Shown piece after piece: positions 7,931 to 17,646 of a stretch of DNA of 64,000 nt. Each line of letters opens with the position of its first letter. Position 1 is the first letter of the stretch. The notes beneath the pieces were generated by a model. It was not told where the DNA came from. It was given only the letters and a program-made list of their open reading frames with translations, and made no database searches. The translations under genes and the position numbers were made by a program. Origin of the DNA: Acetobacter fallax (GTDB taxonomy: Bacteria > Pseudomonadota > Alphaproteobacteria > Acetobacterales > Acetobacteraceae); assembly GCF_011516735.1 (NCBI RefSeq), contig NZ_WOSX01000017.1, positions 1 to 64,000 of the forward strand, given 5' to 3'.

Positions 7931-8746
7931 ATGGCAGATGGAAAACATATAAACTCTGCAATCCTGTCTTTCGCAGGAAGGCAGTTTTATTTTGATGATA
8001 TCGATGGCGCGGACCAGGTCGCCAGTCAGATCAGGGCCGGCACATTCGAGATCCCCCTCCCTCTGATGGTTATGGCTCACATGACCAGGATGAAGGGGGT
8101 ATTCGTGGATGTCGGTGCAAATAGCGGGCTTTACACAATACTGGCAGCAATAACAGACCCTGATATATCTGTTTTGTCTTTTGAGCCATATCCTGTTGTT
8201 CGGGATATTTTAAATAAAAATGTATTAAGAAACGGGCTTGAGGGAAGAGTTGAGATATTCGGGACTGCTCTGAGTAATATGGTCGGAGAATTTCCGTTAT
8301 ACATACCAGACGATTCTCACGGTCTGATCGAGACAAGCTGCTCTCTTGAAAGCACATTCAAAAAGCAGCACAAAGGCTCAGTGAATGTGAAAGTCACCAA
8401 GCTTGATCTGATGAATATTGTAAATCCGATCTCCGTCATAAAGGTAGATATCGAAGGACATGAATGTTCTTTCCTGGACGGCGCGAGAAAGACGATCGAA
8501 CATCACAGACCGGTCATTTTTTGCGAAATGCTCTGGGGAGTCGATACGAAATTCTATCAGAATTTCCTTCCTCAGATGGGATATGTCGATTTCAGATTGC
8601 GCGAAGATATTGCAATCCGTGATTCCATCACTCGTTTTGACGTCAAATCTCTGAATCATGCGCTCGTTCCTGTGGATAAACTGCCTGTGTTCTATGATTG
8701 CTGCCGAACGCACGGTATTGAGGTGGCTGAGAGTGTCGTGATCTAG
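7931..8746 (+). CDS. FkbM-family methyltransferase
   Basis: A 271-residue SAM-dependent methyltransferase of the FkbM family, whose members methylate sugar or polyketide hydroxyls. The motif-I region VFVDVGANSGLYTILAA and the later SVIKVDIEGHECSFLDGA (carrying the family's IKxDxEG element) define the family. Codon use and base content are much more AT-rich than in the neighbours (for example AAT, ATA and TTA codons), a sign of transfer. There is no sugar-synthesis or glycosyltransferase gene next to it. The gene and its AT-rich promoter lie between two inverted full-length repeat copies. The substrate is unknown. Confidence 0.85.
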   Translation: MADGKHINSAILSFAGRQFYFDDIDGADQVASQIRAGTFEIPLPLMVMAHMTRMKGVFVDVGANSGLYTILAAITDPDISVLSFEPYPVVRDILNKNVLRNGLEGRVEIFGTALSNMVGEFPLYIPDDSHGLIETSCSLESTFKKQHKGSVNVKVTKLDLMNIVNPISVIKVDIEGHECSFLDGARKTIEHHRPVIFCEMLWGVDTKFYQNFLPQMGYVDFRLREDIAIRDSITRFDVKSLNHALVPVDKLPVFYDCCRTHGIEVAESVVI

Positions 8747-8909
8747 TTTGCCTGACGGAGGGATACCTCTCCCCGCGCCGATCAGATGATCGCGGAGACG
8801 AGGGTGCAGAATTGTTTCTCCGCAAACCAGCCTCGAAATGAACAGATGATCGTGATTCATGGCTTTGCGCTATGTCCCGAAATCACGATGGCCTGGATTA
8901 CGTAAGTAA

Positions 8910-9083
8910 TACCAGAGGATCTGGCCTTTGACCCGCTGGGTTTGCCCTGGAACCCGGCAAAGGCTTGTCTTTTCAAACCGTTTTATGATCAGCAAACCGG
9001 GGTGCAGGGGCCTGCGGTCCCTGCCGGGTCCGGGCAGAGCCCGGAGACTCTCACCCACAGGTCAATCTTCACAACCTCCGGTA
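8910..9083 (-). repeat. Full-length mosaic repeat, inverted relative to 7645
   Basis: Ends are TACCAGAGG and CCTCCGGTA. It carries the same modules as the 7645 copy on the opposite strand, plus a GATCTGGCCTTTGACCCGC segment next to the left end. Together the two copies bracket the FkbM gene. Confidence 0.8.
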
Positions 9084-9450
9084 TAAGCGCGTTGCGCGAC
9101 GCGGAAAGAGCCCCCGTGTTGTCACACCTGGTTGCCTGTGGCGGCCGTTTTCGCCTGATCGGGACTACGGAAAATTGCAGCGCGCGTAAGCATTACATCA
9201 TTCGCAAATACGCCTGATCGTTGAGAGCACTTTTGCCTGGCGCAAGCGTTGTCTTCATTTCTTATCGTCCATATCCGCAAAACTCATAGAAAAATCACCA
9301 CCTCAGATCATTCTCTGATAAACTTTCTGCCTCCGGTGCCGTTTAACCGGGATAACGCCATTTTCGGAACGAGCTCCAGGTGACGCACCGCGTCGTAACA
9401 CCGGCGCCGCGTGACAGGGCTGCCTCGCTCCGCCGATCATGGAGGTCATC
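9084..9450. other. Gap before the aldehyde dehydrogenase
   Basis: About 370 bases. A short open frame encoding a C-terminal-looking sequence (ending HYIIRKYA) runs out of the repeat at 9217 but has no recognisable family. No strong promoter or hairpin was seen. A GGAGG ribosome-binding site lies at 9441. Confidence 0.4.
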
Positions 9451-10842
9451 ATGGCTTATAAAACAGTCAATCCCTATACGAACGAGACGACGGCAACATT
9501 CCCTGATCTCAAAGATACCGAACTGTCGGCGTGCCTCGATCAGGCACAGGCCACATACGAGGACTGGTCCACAACATCCTTTGCAGACCGGCGCAGGATC
9601 GTAAAAAAGGCCGCGCAGCTTCTTCGCGAACAGACAGACGATTACGCACGCCTGCTCACGCTGGAGATGGGCAAGCTATTTCGGGAAAGTCAGGCCGAAG
9701 TGGAACTGTCCGCATCGATCCTCGATTATTACGCGGATCACGCAGAAGAATTCCTCGCCCCTCAGAAAGTGGATGACGTCGCCGGGCGAGGCGATCATGC
9801 GGTGATCATCAGCCAGCCCATGGGCATTATCCTGGCGATCGAACCATGGAATTTCCCTTATTATCAACTCGCCCGCGTGGTGGGGCCACAATTCATGGCC
9901 GGCAATGCAGTCATGGTTAAACACGCCTCGAATGTTCCGCAATCCGCTGCCGCGTTCGAGCGGCTGTTCCTCTCAGCCGGCGCTCCCGCAGGCCTTTACA
10001 CCAATCTCTATGCCACCCACGAACAGCTCGAACGTCTGATCGATGACCCGCGCATCATCGGCGTGGCCCTGACCGGCAGCGAAGGAGCAGGCGCAAAGAT
10101 TGCTGCCCGTGCCGGACAGAATCTGAAAAAGACTACGATGGAACTCGGCGGCAGCGACGCGTTCATCGTTCTGTCCGACGCCGATATGGATCAGGCCGTC
10201 AAATGGGCAGTCTGGGGGCGCATGAACAATGGTGGTCAGTGTTGCGTCGCATCGAAGCGTATCATCGTCATGGATGACATCGCCGATGAGTTTCTCTCAC
10301 GCTTTCAGCAGGCCCTTGAAAAGATGCAGCCCGGAGACCCGATGGATGACGCAACGGGCGTGCCTCCGATGTCGTCGCAGGGTGCTGCCGACCAGCTCAG
10401 AAAACAGGTGGAAGAAGCCGTTCAGCACGGCGCAAAAGCCCTGAGAGCCGGTCCCGTTCCACCGACACAGGGCGCCTTCGTGCAGACGACAGTCCTCACC
10501 GACGTCAAACCGGATAACCCTGTCTATCATCAGGAGCTTTTCGGTCCCGTTGCCATGTTCTTCCGTGCCAGGGATGAAGATGAAGCGGTGCGGATCGCAA
10601 ATGACAGCCCCTACGGCCTGGGTGGATCAGTCTTTACCCGCGATACCAGCCACGGCGCCGAAGTGGCCGCACGGATCGAAACCGGCATGGTCTTCATCAA
10701 CCATCCGACCTGGACCCGTGCCGATCTCCCGTTCGGTGGCATCAAACGATCCGGTTACGGACGGGAGTTGTCCTCACTGGGGATACAGGAATTCGTCAAC
10801 AGAAAGCTGATCGACATCGTCCCGGCTGACGCCGCCGCATAA
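9451..10842 (+). CDS. Aldehyde dehydrogenase, succinate-semialdehyde type
   Basis: NAD(P)-dependent aldehyde dehydrogenase of 463 residues, closest in type to succinate-semialdehyde dehydrogenases. The oxyanion Asn134 (PWNFP), cofactor-binding Lys157, general base Glu231 (MELGGSDAF) and catalytic Cys265 (GGQCCVASKR) are all present. The ATG at 9451 is chosen because GGAGG lies 5 bases upstream; an in-frame upstream ATG overlaps that site. It stands alone downstream of the FkbM cassette, so context gives no substrate. Acetic acid bacteria use such enzymes in 4-aminobutyrate breakdown or to bypass 2-oxoglutarate dehydrogenase; the role here is inference. Confidence 0.88.
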   Translation: MAYKTVNPYTNETTATFPDLKDTELSACLDQAQATYEDWSTTSFADRRRIVKKAAQLLREQTDDYARLLTLEMGKLFRESQAEVELSASILDYYADHAEEFLAPQKVDDVAGRGDHAVIISQPMGIILAIEPWNFPYYQLARVVGPQFMAGNAVMVKHASNVPQSAAAFERLFLSAGAPAGLYTNLYATHEQLERLIDDPRIIGVALTGSEGAGAKIAARAGQNLKKTTMELGGSDAFIVLSDADMDQAVKWAVWGRMNNGGQCCVASKRIIVMDDIADEFLSRFQQALEKMQPGDPMDDATGVPPMSSQGAADQLRKQVEEAVQHGAKALRAGPVPPTQGAFVQTTVLTDVKPDNPVYHQELFGPVAMFFRARDEDEAVRIANDSPYGLGGSVFTRDTSHGAEVAARIETGMVFINHPTWTRADLPFGGIKRSGYGRELSSLGIQEFVNRKLIDIVPADAAA

Positions 10843-10886
10843 GCGGCGCCCTCCCGATCCATGCTGTCGGGCTCATCTGTCCTCCG

Positions 10887-13295
10887 TCACTGCGGCGTAA
10901 GCTCCAGCCGGAACACAGGCGCGCCCGGCAGCAGCGGCCTCGCTTCTCCATGAACCCATGCCTCATGTCCGCTGCCATAATAGGGAAGAACCGGATTCGC
11001 CGCCTGCCCCATCGGCATCTCAAGCAAACCGGTTTCTTCATGCCCGGGGCTCACCACCAGCCGCTCCGATGCGCCAAACCCCGGCACCTGAACCCGCGGC
11101 ACAACAGTGTCGCCCGCTTCCGGCTCATTCTCCGGGTCCGTCAGATGCCCCAGCAACGGCACCGCCCGTGCCAGCGGATGATCGATACCAACCCGATTGA
11201 TCGCTCCCCAGGTGAAATGATCCGGCCCACCCGCCTCCCCGACATCATGTGCCACCTTTTCCAGGATTGCCGCCTCAACGGCGTCCCAGTCCCGGAACGG
11301 CGGCGGAACCAGCCCCGGCGGTCGCTGTGTCAGCACCGTTTCAACGGCCCACGCACTGCGTGGTGGCGCCCGAAGTCCATGTGACTCCGGCAGTGTCAGA
11401 CCGTGGGCCCACGCCCCGAAAACGGTCTCGATGGCCCGTATCCGGTAATCACGAACCAGACGATACCCAATCGAGTCCGGCACCGCCCTTTCGCCCCACT
11501 GCGCCACAAACGGCTTCATCACCGCAAAATCATGTTGTCCGGATCGGGCATCCAGCGCGCGAAGCAGAAGCGCCTGCCACCCACGCAGCACCGTCGCATG
11601 GTCATCGAGCTGAATCGCCAGGAAATCACCTTCACTGAACAGAGATTTTTCAAAAAGATCATCGCGTATGCGCCCGGCCCGCAGCCCGTCCGCATACCCT
11701 CCGTCTCCGAGCGTCGTTAAAGCCGCCCCGCCCACAACACGCCCGTTGGCGGTCCACAAACGACCGGAGGGCGGATCGATAATTTCCGGAACTTCCGCTG
11801 GTGCAAGATAACCATTCCAGCCGTGCTGACCGTCCGCCCAGGAATGCGGCAGCCGGTCGTCCAGACCGACGCGCCGCGGAACAGGCCCGATAATGGTCCA
11901 GCCAATATGCCCCGCGCTGTCAGCCACCAGCATATTCTCATGTGGCAAAGCCGCGACATGCGCCGCGTCCAGTGCGCCCCGCACGTCATGCGCGGCCTCA
12001 AGCGCAAGAATGCCGCGTATATCGATCGCATTGTCATCCTCCGCGCTCCACCGCCACACCAGTGGCGCCCCGGACGAATCATGACCCGTCACCGGCCCCC
12101 AGATTGTCTCTTCAATCCGCTGCGCTGTGCAACCTGATCGACCGGAGCAAAGGTTTTCAGTCACCACTCCGACAGGACGGGGACCATCAGGCGTCAGATA
12201 CCGCCAGGGCTCACCTGCCGCGGTTCCCTGCATCAGATCGAGGCGGATCAGATCGCCGCTCTCAATATATCCATCTGTAAAAGCCCAGGCGATATGCGTG
12301 TTGCTGCCCACAATCTGAACAGGTTCCCCAGGCAGTGTCACACCCGTCAGATCCAGTGTCGGAACTGTAGTCTCCGACGCCCTCACGATCTGACGCGCCC
12401 GATACCAGATGTTCGGAACACTGAGGCTGAGATGCATGTCACCCGCCACCATCGCCGCTCCCGTAGCAGTCAGATGTCCCGAAACAGCAAAATTATTAGA
12501 GCCCCGTTCAGGCTCAGGCGAATGCACGACAGACGGAGAACCGGGGGCGTCAGTTCCGCCGGACAGCGAGGCCGGCATAGCAGGCGCTTCAGCCACCGAC
12601 CCGTCAGCCGGTGCATCAAGCGGCGTGTGTTCCGGGTCCAGAAAGGCCGTCATCTCCGGCCCCAGCCGATCCCGCAGACCTGCCCTCAGGCGCTGAGCCG
12701 CGCCATCATCGCTCTGAAGGTCGAAATACATCGCGTAAACAACAAGAAGAGAATCAATATCCGTCCATGGACGCGGTGCCTCGCGCAGAATCGCATACTC
12801 AAACGGCACATGTCCCAGCGCCGCCAGACCCGCGTTTACACCCGCTGTATAAGCAGCGAGCAAAGCCCGGCTGTCAGCATCCTGCCGCGCCAGAACCCGT
12901 TCAGCATGATGGCGAAACCGATGCAGACGACGGCGCCGATCCAGCGGCACAGCCACCTTCCCCACTATTTCCGATAATTCCCCGGCCCCGGCCCTGCGCA
13001 TCAGGTCCATCTCGAAAAACCGTTCCTGACCATGAAGAAAACCAAGGCCCCGTGCCAGATCCGTACGATTTCGCGCCGTAATCGTCGGTATGCCCTCTTT
13101 GTCGCGCACAACGCTCACCGATGCCGAAAGTCCGGCAAGTGGCACCCGCCCCGAAAGCACCGGCCGGCTGGCATAAAGCACCCAGGCACTGTAGCCGACG
13201 CCAGCGGCAGTCAGTCCCGCCAGCACCGTTACCGCGGCAACACCAATGCGTCCTGCACGAAAGCGTCGTCGGCCAGATCCTGATGAGATGCCCAT
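10887..13295 (-). CDS. Penicillin acylase family (Ntn) hydrolase
   Basis: An 802-residue N-terminal-nucleophile hydrolase. An N-terminal membrane helix (about 17-40) anchors or exports it. Self-processing should expose Ser266 in GSNNFAVSG, the conserved nucleophile motif of the family. A proline/alanine-rich spacer precedes it. Length fits precursors that are cut into alpha and beta chains. Family members hydrolyse beta-lactam side chains, N-acyl-homoserine lactones or other acylamides; the sequence does not tell which. It is convergent with the aldehyde dehydrogenase and divergent from the DyP peroxidase. The start at 13295 directly precedes the membrane helix. Confidence 0.9.
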   Translation of the reverse strand: MGISSGSGRRRFRAGRIGVAAVTVLAGLTAAGVGYSAWVLYASRPVLSGRVPLAGLSASVSVVRDKEGIPTITARNRTDLARGLGFLHGQERFFEMDLMRRAGAGELSEIVGKVAVPLDRRRRLHRFRHHAERVLARQDADSRALLAAYTAGVNAGLAALGHVPFEYAILREAPRPWTDIDSLLVVYAMYFDLQSDDGAAQRLRAGLRDRLGPEMTAFLDPEHTPLDAPADGSVAEAPAMPASLSGGTDAPGSPSVVHSPEPERGSNNFAVSGHLTATGAAMVAGDMHLSLSVPNIWYRARQIVRASETTVPTLDLTGVTLPGEPVQIVGSNTHIAWAFTDGYIESGDLIRLDLMQGTAAGEPWRYLTPDGPRPVGVVTENLCSGRSGCTAQRIEETIWGPVTGHDSSGAPLVWRWSAEDDNAIDIRGILALEAAHDVRGALDAAHVAALPHENMLVADSAGHIGWTIIGPVPRRVGLDDRLPHSWADGQHGWNGYLAPAEVPEIIDPPSGRLWTANGRVVGGAALTTLGDGGYADGLRAGRIRDDLFEKSLFSEGDFLAIQLDDHATVLRGWQALLLRALDARSGQHDFAVMKPFVAQWGERAVPDSIGYRLVRDYRIRAIETVFGAWAHGLTLPESHGLRAPPRSAWAVETVLTQRPPGLVPPPFRDWDAVEAAILEKVAHDVGEAGGPDHFTWGAINRVGIDHPLARAVPLLGHLTDPENEPEAGDTVVPRVQVPGFGASERLVVSPGHEETGLLEMPMGQAANPVLPYYGSGHEAWVHGEARPLLPGAPVFRLELTPQ

Positions 13296-13500
13296 GGTCT
13301 CTTAACTATGTTGCGTAAGCGCAGTGTAATGGTGTCGTACAGGGAACCGCAAATAACCTTCGCGGATCAGCCGGACCCGTAACAGATCACCCGTCCCCCT
13401 CGTCCAGGCCCGTGACATCGGCCCCGGTCTCCATTTTTGTTTTTTGACCGCTCCTGGATTAGGGTCAGCGACCAGCACCGTTCCACAATCCGGATTCATC

Positions 13501-14430
13501 ATGCCTGCTCCAGTTTCACAACCCGTTGTTGCTCCCCTGACCCGTGCCGCTATCTTCCTGGTGCTGACCATCAACCCGGGCAGCAAAGCCGAAACAGCCG
13601 TCAAAAGCCTTTGCGCTGATCTCTCGGCACTACGTCGCACCGTCGGCTTTCGTGACCTCAACGGCCAGCTTTCCTGTGTGACGGGCATAGGTTCAGACGC
13701 CTGGGACCGCCTGTTCCCAGGACCCCGCCCTGGAGAACTGCATACATTCAGGGAAATCAGTGGTGTTCATCACGCTGTTTCAACTCCCGGCGACCTTCTC
13801 TTTCATATCAGGGCCACCCGGCCGGATATGTGCTTCGAAATGGCATCCCTCATTATGGAACGCCTCCGTCCGTTTACATCGGTCATCGACGAAGTTCACG
13901 GCTTCAAATATTTTGATGACCGGGATCTGATTGGTTTCGTCGATGGTACGGAAAATCCGGAAAATGCCGCTGCCGCAGAGGCAGCTTTCATTGGTGATGA
14001 AGATCCTGCCTTCACCGGCGGCAGCTATGTCATCACGCAGAAATATCTTCACGACGTCGGCTCATGGAATAAAATTCCTGTCGAGACTCAGGAAAAGATT
14101 ATCGGTCGTAAGAAACTTTCCAATGTTGAACTTGATGACGCAGCCAAACCCGACTACGCGCATAACGCTCTGAACGTCGTTACCCGTGACGGCAAACAGA
14201 TCGATATCGTTCGCGATAACATGCCCTTCGGTGAAACTGGTAAAGGCGAATTCGGCACGTATTTCATCGGATATGCCCGCTCGGTCTCAACGACGGAAGA
14301 AATGCTGAACAACATGTTTGTCGGCAAACCCGCAGGCAATTACGACCGGCTGCTCGATTTCAGCCGCGCCGTCAGCGGCACTCTGTTCTTTGTGCCAACC
14401 GTGGGTTTCCTTGATGACGTGCAGGCGTAA
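13501..14430 (+). CDS. DyP-type haem peroxidase (YfeX-like)
   Basis: Dye-decolorising peroxidase of 309 residues. The distal GFVDGTENP motif holds the catalytic Asp148; His221 (YAHN) is the likely proximal haem ligand and Arg238 (IVRDNMPFG) the distal arginine. It most resembles the YfeX-like group. ATG at 13501 gives a normal length; upstream codons in frame have no similarity. There is no signal peptide or Tat motif, so it is probably cytoplasmic, and no encapsulin gene lies next to it. It probably uses H2O2 to oxidise porphyrin-like or other reductants; the physiological substrate is unknown. Confidence 0.92.
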   Translation: MPAPVSQPVVAPLTRAAIFLVLTINPGSKAETAVKSLCADLSALRRTVGFRDLNGQLSCVTGIGSDAWDRLFPGPRPGELHTFREISGVHHAVSTPGDLLFHIRATRPDMCFEMASLIMERLRPFTSVIDEVHGFKYFDDRDLIGFVDGTENPENAAAAEAAFIGDEDPAFTGGSYVITQKYLHDVGSWNKIPVETQEKIIGRKKLSNVELDDAAKPDYAHNALNVVTRDGKQIDIVRDNMPFGETGKGEFGTYFIGYARSVSTTEEMLNNMFVGKPAGNYDRLLDFSRAVSGTLFFVPTVGFLDDVQA

Positions 14431-14475
14431 CGAATCCGGGCTTTGTCAGGTCAGTAAAAAGCGGCTTTGACGTGA

Positions 14476-14610
14476 GACAGGGCGGGGCTCTGCCCCGAAC
14501 CCCGGCAAAGGCTCGCCTTTGCAAACCTTTGTTATTTTCACAAAATGGGGTGAAGGGATCAGAGACCCTTTTCGGGTTCGGGGCAGAGCCCGGAATTTCC
14601 CCCTGTCTGA
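14476..14610 (-). repeat. Mosaic repeat copy
   Basis: Carries the hairpins CGGGGCTCTGCCCCG and GCAAAGGCTCGCCTTTGC, the ACAAAATGGGGTGAAGGG connector with the hairpin GGGATCAGAGACCC, and GGGGCAGAGCCCGG. The TACCRGAGG ends are missing. Confidence 0.7.
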
Positions 14611-14962
14611 AGCAAAGCAACGTCATAACAGAGAACTGAATAAATCCTCTGGTAAGTCCGGCAGAGACAGGAAGGCTATCCCTGTCATGTAACCCTGAAC
14701 ATCACTCATGAAGAGACGCAGCCACTCCGGCAATCGATCCATAGCGTCGGACTGGCACGCTGGCGATCATCTCCTCCGCTATCGTAAGCCGGATCATCCG
14801 GAAAATGCTGACTGCGTGCTTCGCCCGCAATTCAACCCGGCGGTCCCTCATACATCCCTGCCCGATCAGCACCGGACAGATCTCACCCCGCGCTCCATAA
14901 ACCACCCGCCATCAGATTTCAGCGATAATCCCGCCTCGCGATCTTCCTCCGGAATGCCTCAG

Positions 14963-15190
14963 TCAGACCTGAACGATTTCGAAATAAAAATGTCCATAAC
15001 CTTCCGGAATCTCAGTCATCACCTGTTCTGTCCCGGAAACAACCCAATACGTAATCTGCTGCACAGCGTAAAAAATCCGGTGGTCCGGCCCGGCAGAGAC
15101 ATGTTTACTCCCCGTTCTGGTACCCACATTCACACAGGAACTTCTGATCGTTTCGTCCGTCATAAATCCGGCAATCGTCCCGGCCTGCAT
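14963..15190 (-). CDS. Doubtful small ORF with a dispersed paralogous segment
   Basis: A 75-residue frame ending IPEGYGHFYFEIVQV, with no recognised family. The 24 bases at 14988-15011 match 33937-33960 in 22 positions (opposite strand), where the encoded peptide is IPESYGHF. Shared DNA suggests a common origin, either as a small gene family or a non-coding repeat. Start and coding status are uncertain. The rest of the 14.6-15.35 kb gap holds nothing recognisable. Confidence 0.2.
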   Translation of the reverse strand: MQAGTIAGFMTDETIRSSCVNVGTRTGSKHVSAGPDHRIFYAVQQITYWVVSGTEQVMTEIPEGYGHFYFEIVQV

Positions 15191-15354
15191 TGTCAGTCCT
15201 CAAAGCCTGTGCGACATCTCCCCCCGACAGCATACAGTTCACCTCCCGGCCTGCCGCCGGAGGTTCGCTCTGTCTGGTGTCAGACCCGCCGATACGTTCA
15301 TGTCCGCATGAAACGTCGGTTTCCCCATTCCGCGGAGATACAGGGAGGGATCCG

Positions 15355-16392
15355 GTGCACGATGTTCAGTCTCTCCCGCTCGCCGCGACGGATGCCGGTG
15401 CTGCACTCGCAGATGGTCTGGTCTGGGCTATCCTGTGCAATTCCGGTGAGAAACCGGAAAAACTCACTTCGGAAGAGGTCACGGACCGTCTCGCCGGTGC
15501 TCCGCTCGGCCGTCCCGGCTGGGCCTGGTTCCATTTCGACATTGTGCATACCGTTTCCCGCGCTCAGGTGGATGCCATTCCCTGCCTGCCGGAAGATGTA
15601 AAACAGGCCCTGACCAGCACCGATCGGGGCGCGCGGCTGGAATCCGAGGACGATCTCGTGTTCGGGGCTCTGCCTGCCTTTGACGATGCCGCCTCGGACG
15701 ATGACCGCGACGTCTGCATCTGGCGCTTCGCGCTTCTGCCCGATCTGCTGATCACGACCCGCCGACACCCGATCCCGGCCCTGGGTGTCGTCTACCGTGA
15801 ACTCCAGCGCCAGAAAGTGCCTGAAAATCCCGCCTGCCTCGTCGATCGTGCTCTGCTCGAATTCGCCGATACCGCCCGCCGGGATCTGTCGCGCCTCGAC
15901 GACCATCTCGATCGTGCCGAAGACGTGCTGCTTCTGCTCGACCGCGACACCGATCTCGGACGCATGGGCGGTATGCTCGGTCAGGTCCGCCGTCGCTCCA
16001 CCGAACTCCGCCGCGTCATCGCTCCGGTGAACCGCATCTTCCATGATGAGGAACTGGAACTCCCCGAATGGGCAGAGGATGACCTGCGCGACCGCTCCCA
16101 GCGCCAGATCCATGGCGCTCTGGACGATCTTCTCGCCCTTCAGGACCGTGCCCGCTCTCTCCAGGACGAGCTGACATCGAACCAGGCGGAAGAAACCAAC
16201 CGCCGCCTCTACATCGTCTCCGTCGGCACGACCCTGATGCTGCCCGCGACATTCGTCACGGGTTTCTTCGGCATGAACACGGGCGGCATGTTTCTTACCG
16301 GTGGATCATGGGGCACGGTTTACGCAGGTTTCATCTGCTTTCTCATCATGCTGGGAACCTGGTTCGTGCTCAAGCTCAGCCGGATGCTCTGA
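15355..16392 (+). CDS. CorA/ZntB-family divalent cation transporter
   Basis: Inner-membrane transporter of 345 residues. A long soluble N-terminal domain with charged helices is followed by two transmembrane helices near the C-terminus. The first helix ends with the family signature GMN (FFGMNTGG), and the last residues FVLKLSRML fit the short basic tail. The N-terminal sequence (GLVWAILCNSG, GWAWFHFDI) is closer to ZntB than to CorA, which suggests Zn2+ transport, but Mg2+ or Co2+ cannot be excluded. GTG at 15355 is chosen because GGAGGGA lies 4 bases upstream; the frame is open further upstream without similarity. Confidence 0.87.
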   Translation: MHDVQSLPLAATDAGAALADGLVWAILCNSGEKPEKLTSEEVTDRLAGAPLGRPGWAWFHFDIVHTVSRAQVDAIPCLPEDVKQALTSTDRGARLESEDDLVFGALPAFDDAASDDDRDVCIWRFALLPDLLITTRRHPIPALGVVYRELQRQKVPENPACLVDRALLEFADTARRDLSRLDDHLDRAEDVLLLLDRDTDLGRMGGMLGQVRRRSTELRRVIAPVNRIFHDEELELPEWAEDDLRDRSQRQIHGALDDLLALQDRARSLQDELTSNQAEETNRRLYIVSVGTTLMLPATFVTGFFGMNTGGMFLTGGSWGTVYAGFICFLIMLGTWFVLKLSRML

Positions 16393-16710
16393 CGCATCCT
16401 GAAGCAGAGCTTTTTCAAAAACGTGGCCACGTTAAGCACAGTCAGGCAGAGCACACGGTATCGAAGTGTCGAAGTGAAGCAATAGCCTTGTGAGATTCAA
16501 TAAAAACTCGCATCAACGCAATAAATTGCTTCCGGTTGCAGACGTTTCAGTCAGATCAGGATCACGGAAAAACAATCACTGGCCAGAAGAACTTTTGTTG
16601 TCCTCGCGCTTTAATGCCGCAAGACGGCCACGACACCGTATCAGAGCCAGCAATGTTGTCTGCGTCAGATGCGATCGTCCTGTGGCCCTTTTCAGAAAGG
16701 TTGCTTCTCA
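16393..16710. other. Gap before the DUF2501 gene
   Basis: About 318 bases with no gene. It contains the short inverted repeat GCAAT-AA-ATTGC at 16518-16529, which could be an operator. No clear terminator for the transporter gene was found. Confidence 0.3.
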
Positions 16711-17232
16711 ATGTTTGGTTCCAGACAGCTCGCTCTCCTTGCCACCTGCGGACTGGTGCTTTCATCTGCTGGTGTGGCTTACGCACAGACATCACAGCAA
16801 CTTCCGGCCGGCACGACGCTTTCTGCTCCGCCCCCGGGCTCCATCCCCGTGACCAATCCGGCAGACGCTGCATCCGCTCCAAGCCAGGGTGCTCAGATGG
16901 TTCACGGCGTGACCGGCGCAGCCACGTCAGCCACGCCGGGTGCGCTGAACGAAGGCGGTATGCCCTCCATCGACAGCGCCAGTCCCGGAAACGTCGCCGG
17001 CCTGCTGTCCTACTGTATTCACAAAAAATACGTCTACGGGACAACGCCACGCAGCGTGGCCCGTGGTCTCGCAAAGCGCCAGGACGTGAAGAACGATCAG
17101 GCTTACTCACTTGGCGGCCAGGGCCTGCTGCAGAATGGCAGTTCCACTCCGTTTGACATCTCGACACTCAACAAATCTCAGCGCGTCAAACTGTGCAGCG
17201 ATCTGACGAAGAAAGGTCAGACCCTTAACTAA
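16711..17232 (+). CDS. Exported DUF2501-like protein (YjjA type)
   Basis: A 173-residue secreted protein. The signal peptide is about 26 residues with likely cleavage at VAYA-QTS. A low-complexity Pro/Ala/Ser-rich linker runs to about residue 80. The C-terminal domain (NVAGLLSYCIHKKYVYG ... DQAYSLGGQGLLQNG ... FDISTLNKSQRVKLCSDLTKKG) has the pattern of DUF2501, including two conserved cysteines that may form a disulfide. Function is unknown in the family. It is followed at once by a perfect 33-base hairpin. Confidence 0.75.
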   Translation: MFGSRQLALLATCGLVLSSAGVAYAQTSQQLPAGTTLSAPPPGSIPVTNPADAASAPSQGAQMVHGVTGAATSATPGALNEGGMPSIDSASPGNVAGLLSYCIHKKYVYGTTPRSVARGLAKRQDVKNDQAYSLGGQGLLQNGSSTPFDISTLNKSQRVKLCSDLTKKGQTLN

Positions 17233-17239
17233 AACAGTC

Positions 17240-17272
17240 CTGCCGGGTTCGGACTGAGTCCGAACCCGGCAG
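17240..17272 (+). terminator. Perfect 16-bp hairpin after the DUF2501 gene
   Basis: Two 16-base arms starting CTGCCGGGTTCGGACT, separated by a single G, begin 7 bases after the stop codon. There is no T tract, so it may act as a processing or 3'-protecting structure, or be a fused repeat hairpin, rather than a classic terminator. Confidence 0.6.
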
Positions 17273-17311
17273 AAGCCCTGGGCTCCTGCGTCATTTTATA
17301 TCGACGGATAA

Positions 17312-17496
17312 TATCAGAGAGGCTGGCCTTCGATCTGTGTGAGACTGGTGGCCTCTCTCCTGGGCCCCACCAAAGGTCACAGACCTTTGGAACCGGTTTG
17401 TTCAACAGATCGGGGTGAAGGGGTCCATGACCCCTTCCGGGTCCGGGCAGAGCCCGGATGCTCTCATCCACAGGTCAATCTTCACAGCCGCTGGTA
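17312..17496 (-). repeat. Mosaic repeat, nearly full length
   Basis: Degenerate TATCAGAGAGG left end and CGCTGGTA right end. Inside are the hairpin CAAAGGTCACAGACCTTTG, the GGGGTCCATGACCCC hairpin variant, CCGGGCAGAGCCCGG and CTCATCCACAGGTCAATC. Confidence 0.75.
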
Positions 17497-17646
17497 TAAG
17501 CCCGTTCTCAGAGGTCACTTCTCCTGGTCTGGTGTCACGGGAAGCACTTCAGTCCTTGCTGTCAGCCGATGACACCAGACCACCCTGCATACGGACATCA
17601 AAACCGGCCATTGCCCGGATCGGCATGATCGCGCACACTTGAGCGC

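Noticed and set aside
14708-15601. 297-codon + strand frame before the CorA/ZntB gene
   Set aside because: Runs through a gap and then out of frame through the transporter gene; no motif or bias.
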